Part shown: positions 60,789 through 64,000 of the stretch, one piece after another
Position numbering within the stretch: the first letter of the stretch is position 1
Layout: every line of letters starts with the position of its first letter
Assembly: GCF_018200035.1 (NCBI RefSeq)
Contig: NZ_CP073585.1
Span: forward strand, 1-64,000
Reading direction: 5' to 3'
Length of the DNA stretch: 64,000 nt
Origin: Sulfitobacter albidus
GTDB taxonomy: Bacteria; Pseudomonadota; Alphaproteobacteria; Rhodobacterales; Rhodobacteraceae
Program-made: the position numbers and the translations under genes
Notes under the pieces: generated by a model
Told to the model about the DNA's origin: nothing
Databases searched by the model: none
What the model saw: only the letters and a program-made list of their open reading frames with translations

Positions 60789-61820
60789 ATGATCCGACCC
60801 GACGATCTTGATCATTGCCGCGCGGTCATCCGCACCGGCAGCCTGTCGTTCCATGCAGCCTCCCGGCTGTTGCCCGCCTCGGTGCGCGATCCGGCGCTGG
60901 CGCTTTACGCCTTTTGCCGCCTGGCCGACGATGAGGTGGATGAGGGCAACGCCAAGGGCCGCGCGGTGATTGACCTGCAGGAACGGCTCGATCTGGTCTA
61001 CGCGGGCACCCCGCGCAACGCGCCCGAAGATCGCGCCTTTGCCGCCATTGTCGAGACCTATCAGATGCCGCGCGCGCTGCCCGATGCGCTGCTCGAAGGG
61101 CTGGCGTGGGACGCGGTGGAACGCCGCTATGCCAGCCTGTCGGAGGTGCGCGGGTATTCTGCGCGGGTGGCAAGCGCGGTGGGCGCGATGATGTGCGTGC
61201 TGATGCGGGTGCGTGACGGCAACGCGCTGGCGCGGGCCTGCGATCTGGGGGTGGCGATGCAACTGACCAATATCGCCCGCGACGTGGGCGAGGACGCGCG
61301 GGCGGGCCGGATCTATCTGCCGACCGATTGGCTGGACGCGGCGGGGATGGAGGTCGACGACTTCTTAAGCGCGCCGACGGCCACGCCCGAGGTACGGCGC
61401 ATGGTGCGGCGCCTGCTGGCCGAGGCGCGCAGGCTCTACATCCGGTCAGAGGCCGGGATCGGTGCGCTGCCGATGGGCGCGCGCGCCGGGATCTTTGCCG
61501 CGCGCTATGTCTATGCGGGGATCGGCACAGCCGTGCGGCGCAACGGGTTCGACAGTATCGGCCCGCGCGCGCGGACCTCCAAGCTGACCAAGCTGGGGTT
61601 GATGGGCAAGGCGGGATTGCGCGCTGGCGCCACGCTGGCCCTGCCGCGCTCGCCGGTGATCTATGCCAAACCACTGGCGGAAGTGGCGTTTTTGGTCGAC
61701 GCGGCTGCGGACGCCCGCACCGCCCCGCCGGGGCGCATGGATGGGCTGGTCGAGGTGATGGCGGCCCTGCGCGCGCGCGAAAACGGGCGCGATGGCAGCC
61801 ATGGGGTGGCCGCGGAGTAG
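60789..61820 (+). CDS. crtB: Phytoene synthase CrtB
   Basis: Condenses two GGPP to phytoene, the entry to carotenoids. 343 residues from ATG 60789; the frame is open upstream in crtI. Asp-rich motifs YAFCRLADDEVDEGN and MQLTNIARDVGEDARAGRIYLP are present. Followed after 21 bases by tspO. Confidence 0.96.
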   Translation: MIRPDDLDHCRAVIRTGSLSFHAASRLLPASVRDPALALYAFCRLADDEVDEGNAKGRAVIDLQERLDLVYAGTPRNAPEDRAFAAIVETYQMPRALPDALLEGLAWDAVERRYASLSEVRGYSARVASAVGAMMCVLMRVRDGNALARACDLGVAMQLTNIARDVGEDARAGRIYLPTDWLDAAGMEVDDFLSAPTATPEVRRMVRRLLAEARRLYIRSEAGIGALPMGARAGIFAARYVYAGIGTAVRRNGFDSIGPRARTSKLTKLGLMGKAGLRAGATLALPRSPVIYAKPLAEVAFLVDAAADARTAPPGRMDGLVEVMAALRARENGRDGSHGVAAE

Positions 61821-61841
61821 CCGCGCCCCATATCCCTTCCC

Positions 61842-62315
61842 ATGGACACCACATTATTCTTCCTTTTTCTGATCGCCTGCAGCGCAGCCGGCGCCACCGG
61901 TGCCGCTTTCCCGCCGGGTGCGTGGTATGACACCCTGCGCAAGCCGTGGTTCACGCCGCCGGATTGGGCGTTTCCCGTCGCTTGGACGACAATCTATCTG
62001 TTGATTTCTTTCGCAGGTGCGCGGGTCGCGGTGGTCGAGGGGAATGCCTACGCCCTCGCGTTCTGGGCGGTGCAGGCGGGGTTCTCCACGCTCTGGACGC
62101 CGCTGTTCTTTGGTCTGCGGCTTATCCGAAATTCGCTGTTCGCCATGGCCCCCTTATGGCTCGCCGTGCTTGGGTGTACGGTTACCCATTTTCAGCTCGA
62201 TTTTTGGGCAGGGCTTGCTTTCGTACCCTACCTCGCATGGGTCACAGTGGCTGCGGCACTTAATGTGGCGATGTGGCGGCTCAACCCGGATGTCCCTCCG
62301 CTACGAAGGTCGTGA
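61842..62315 (+). CDS. tspO: Tryptophan-rich sensory protein TspO (CrtK)
   Basis: Five-helix outer-membrane protein of the TspO/PBR family that negatively affects photosynthesis gene expression in Rhodobacter. 157 residues. Trp/Pro-rich loop WYDTLRKPWFTPPDWAFPVAWTTIYLLIS and the fifth helix pattern AWVTVAAALNVAMWRLNP. Usual place next to crtB. The 140 bases to the convergent crtC stop hold no gene or clear terminator. Confidence 0.94.
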   Translation: MDTTLFFLFLIACSAAGATGAAFPPGAWYDTLRKPWFTPPDWAFPVAWTTIYLLISFAGARVAVVEGNAYALAFWAVQAGFSTLWTPLFFGLRLIRNSLFAMAPLWLAVLGCTVTHFQLDFWAGLAFVPYLAWVTVAAALNVAMWRLNPDVPPLRRS

Positions 62316-62455
62316 TGCGCCGGCGACCGCGTGCGCGTGTGTGATGTCGCGCAGGCGTATTTGAGCACGAAAAAGCAGATGGGTCGCGATGATGTGCGGC
62401 CCCCCGCTTCATTGTGCCAAAAATACGCAATTCCACAGATGCCGCGCGCGCTGCG

Positions 62456-63399
62456 CTAGTCGGAAAAGCGCCAACGTCGCCTTCGGGGAACGCGCACGGC
62501 CAGCATCGGTTTCAGTAGGGGCTGCTTGTAGCGGTCGAGGTCGAGCGCCTCGTGCACGCCCTGCACAGATTCTCCACCGATCTGTGTCTGCACGACCGAG
62601 CGGGAATAGAAAGGCGCGTCCAGCATCGGTTTGATCTGGCGCGGGGTGGTTCCGGGATCGGCGCGGGTTTCGCGGCGCAGCGCCCAGAGGGTGCGTTTGA
62701 AGGCTGTGCGCGGGGGGGCGTCGACCATGCGCGCAGTGCCGTCGGGGGCAAAGGCGATGGCGGCATCCAGCGCCGTCCCATCGCGTCGGTCCGCGTCGTA
62801 GAAACAGGTCGCTCCTGCGCTTGTCGGGTATCGTCCCCAGGTCCAGTAGCTGAAATCATGCTCCAGCGGGCGCGTACCGAAGTTCGCGTCGAAGTAGCCG
62901 TGGCCGGACCATTGCCAGCCGGGGGCCTCCAGCGCGACCTCGATCCGGCTGGAGGGGGCGAAGGGGCGCCAGACGTGGGCGCCGTCGCGGGTCAGCGGTA
63001 ATTCCACTTCTGTGACCGCCTCGGGGTGCACAGTGATGCGCCCGCGCATGCGGGAGATAAGTGGCAGGGAGGAAATCTCATCGATGTTGATTTCAAGCGC
63101 GTCGCCCGTCCAGCGCATGGAGGAGGGGCCAACGGTCAGCGTGTCGGGCTCCGCGCGCAGGGCACCCTCTCCCCGGTCGGTCATGGCAAAGCGTCCGCCG
63201 GGCCCGTAGGTCGCCACGTTGATGCAGCAATTGTCCGCCGGATTGCCGCGCCCGGACCAGTGAAACCAGGGCGAGAACACAGAACCGATGAAGCCGATGA
63301 CCGAAACTGCGAAGCCGCCACAATCGCTTACGCCGTCGACATACCACCAAGCGTAGCCGCCCGCAGGGACGTCGAGGTTAAATGCAGGTCGGCGCTCAT
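62456..63399 (-). CDS. crtC: Hydroxyneurosporene synthase (carotenoid 1,2-hydratase) CrtC, start not identifiable
   Basis: Adds water to the 1,2 double bond of neurosporene. The protein reads FNLDVPAGGYAWWYVDGVSDCGG, VIGFIGSVFSPWFHWSGRGNPADNCCINVATYGPGGRFAMTDRG, and ends near SVVQTQIGGESVQGVHEALDLDRYKQPLL. About 310 residues. In its frame there is no ATG, GTG or TTG between 63676 and the YAWW segment. The nearest ATG (63397-63399) lies one frame over and joins only with a one-base insertion. The first 70 bases overlap the crtD tail in another frame. Identity is sure, the 5' end is not. Confidence 0.85.
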
Positions 63400-64000
63400 C
63401 GCCGCGGCCGCATGGGCGGCGGAGAGCGTCGCCATCGGCACCCCCGCCCCCGGGTGCGCCCCGCCCCCGGCCAGATACAGGCCGGGCATCGTCGTGCGGG
63501 CCGTCGGGCGCTGGAATGCGGCCATCATCCCCTGCGGGGATCGCCCGTAGAGCGACCCGGTCGAGCCCGGGAACAGTTCCGCGAAGTCCTGCGGCCCCGT
63601 CAGTCGATCCAGATCCGGCGCGGGGCTGAAGCGCAGACCGAAGGCCGCCAGCCGTTTGAAGATCAATGTCTGACATGCGGAAGGCTCCTGTGGCGAATGG
63701 GGAAGAGGCGGGGCGTTGAGAATGATCTCGAACCGTTCGGTGCCGCGGGGTCTCGCGCCGCCAAAGCGGTCCTGGGCGCAGATGTAGAGGGTGGGATCGG
63801 TTTGCGCCGCACCACGGGTGAGCGGTGCGTATTCGGACTGCGGATCATCGGCGAAAAAGACGTTGTGTGCCGCAAGCGCGTAGTCGCCTGCCACGTCGGC
63901 GGCGAATGCAAACACCTGTGCGGACAGGCTGCGGGGGGTCGTCCCCGAAGGTTTGACGGCGTCGCGGCTCGCATGACCCAAAAGTCCTTCGCTCAGCGCG
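63328..64000 (-). CDS. crtD: CrtD C-terminal part, runs off the right edge
   Basis: About 224 codons of the C-terminal half of the 3,4-desaturase whose N-terminus lies at 1-388. AAHNVFFADDPQSEYAPLTRG, TLYICAQDRFGGARPRGTERFEIILNAPP and the desaturase signature YLAGGGAHPGAGVPMATLSAAHAAAAM are characteristic of CrtD. It ends ATLGGMSTA with TAA at 63328-63330, overlapping the crtC frame. Together the two parts give about 353 codons; a full CrtD has about 495, so roughly 0.4 kb would be missing between window ends. Confidence 0.92.
   Translation of the reverse strand, partial: ALSEGLLGHASRDAVKPSGTTPRSLSAQVFAFAADVAGDYALAAHNVFFADDPQSEYAPLTRGAAQTDPTLYICAQDRFGGARPRGTERFEIILNAPPLPHSPQEPSACQTLIFKRLAAFGLRFSPAPDLDRLTGPQDFAELFPGSTGSLYGRSPQGMMAAFQRPTARTTMPGLYLAGGGAHPGAGVPMATLSAAHAAAAMSADLHLTSTSLRAATLGGMSTA

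Noticed and set aside
62664..62680. Possible fourth parS-like site (GGTTTCGCGGCGCAGC)
   Set aside because: Only one arm matches; it is part of the crtC coding sequence and lacks palindromic symmetry.

Overview
The window is almost entirely an anoxygenic photosynthesis gene cluster (PGC) of the Rhodobacteraceae / Roseobacter-group type, combined with a plasmid replication and partition module. High GC, the order crtA-crtI-crtB-tspO-crtC-crtD-crtE-crtF-bchC-bchX-bchY-bchZ-pufQBALMX, and PpsR boxes (TGT-N12-ACA) in front of pigment operons all fit this group. The only cyclase gene seen is the oxygen-dependent acsF (no bchE), which fits an aerobic anoxygenic phototroph. crtA, crtC and crtD point to the spheroidene/spheroidenone pathway. 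The two window ends fall in two parts of one gene, crtD (N-terminus at 1-388, C-terminus at 63328-64000, same strand), so I infer a circular replicon of about 64.4 kb opened inside crtD: a photosynthesis plasmid.

Layout. 1-3588: crtD N-terminus, crtE, crtF, bchC. 3585-12917: bchXYZ, pufQBALMX, dxs and a 60-residue ORF, with a row of hairpins between pufX and dxs. 12924-16839 (minus): idi, bchP, a PucC-like carrier, bchG. 17013-18362: cytochrome c2-like gene and a B12-binding regulator. 18537-30273: a non-photosynthetic ten-gene minus-strand operon (Rieske oxygenase with fused reductase, beta subunit, acyl-CoA ligase, thiolase-fold protein, DUF35-SDR fusion, cyclase, SDR, TRAP transporter) with a divergent MarR regulator. 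30270-32457: ppsR and ppaA/aerR. 32716-48139: bchF-N-B-H-L-M, lhaA, puhABC, a small orf, acsF, puhE, hemA. 48183-50712: small methyltransferase-like gene, hemC, hemE. 50762-54955: parS-like sites, parB, parA, putative origin, rep. 54952-64000: bchO, bchD, bchI, crtA (minus), crtI, crtB, tspO (plus), crtC, crtD (minus).

How it works together. dxs, idi and crtE supply isoprenoids for carotenoids and the bacteriochlorophyll tail. hemA, hemC and hemE supply tetrapyrrole. bchHID, bchM, acsF, bchNBL, bchF, bchXYZ, bchC, bchG and bchP make bacteriochlorophyll a. puf and puh genes build the RC-LH1-PufX complex, served by the cytochrome c2-like protein. PpsR with PpaA-type antirepressors would control most pigment promoters and also the hemC/hemE promoter region. 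No LH2 (puc), pufC, bchE or bchJ gene is visible.

Quality caution. ppaA, bchB (twice) and hemE each carry a one-base frameshift in or beside G/C runs while the protein downstream stays intact, and crtC and crtD lack a canonical start codon. The clustering suggests uncorrected consensus indels rather than true gene decay.
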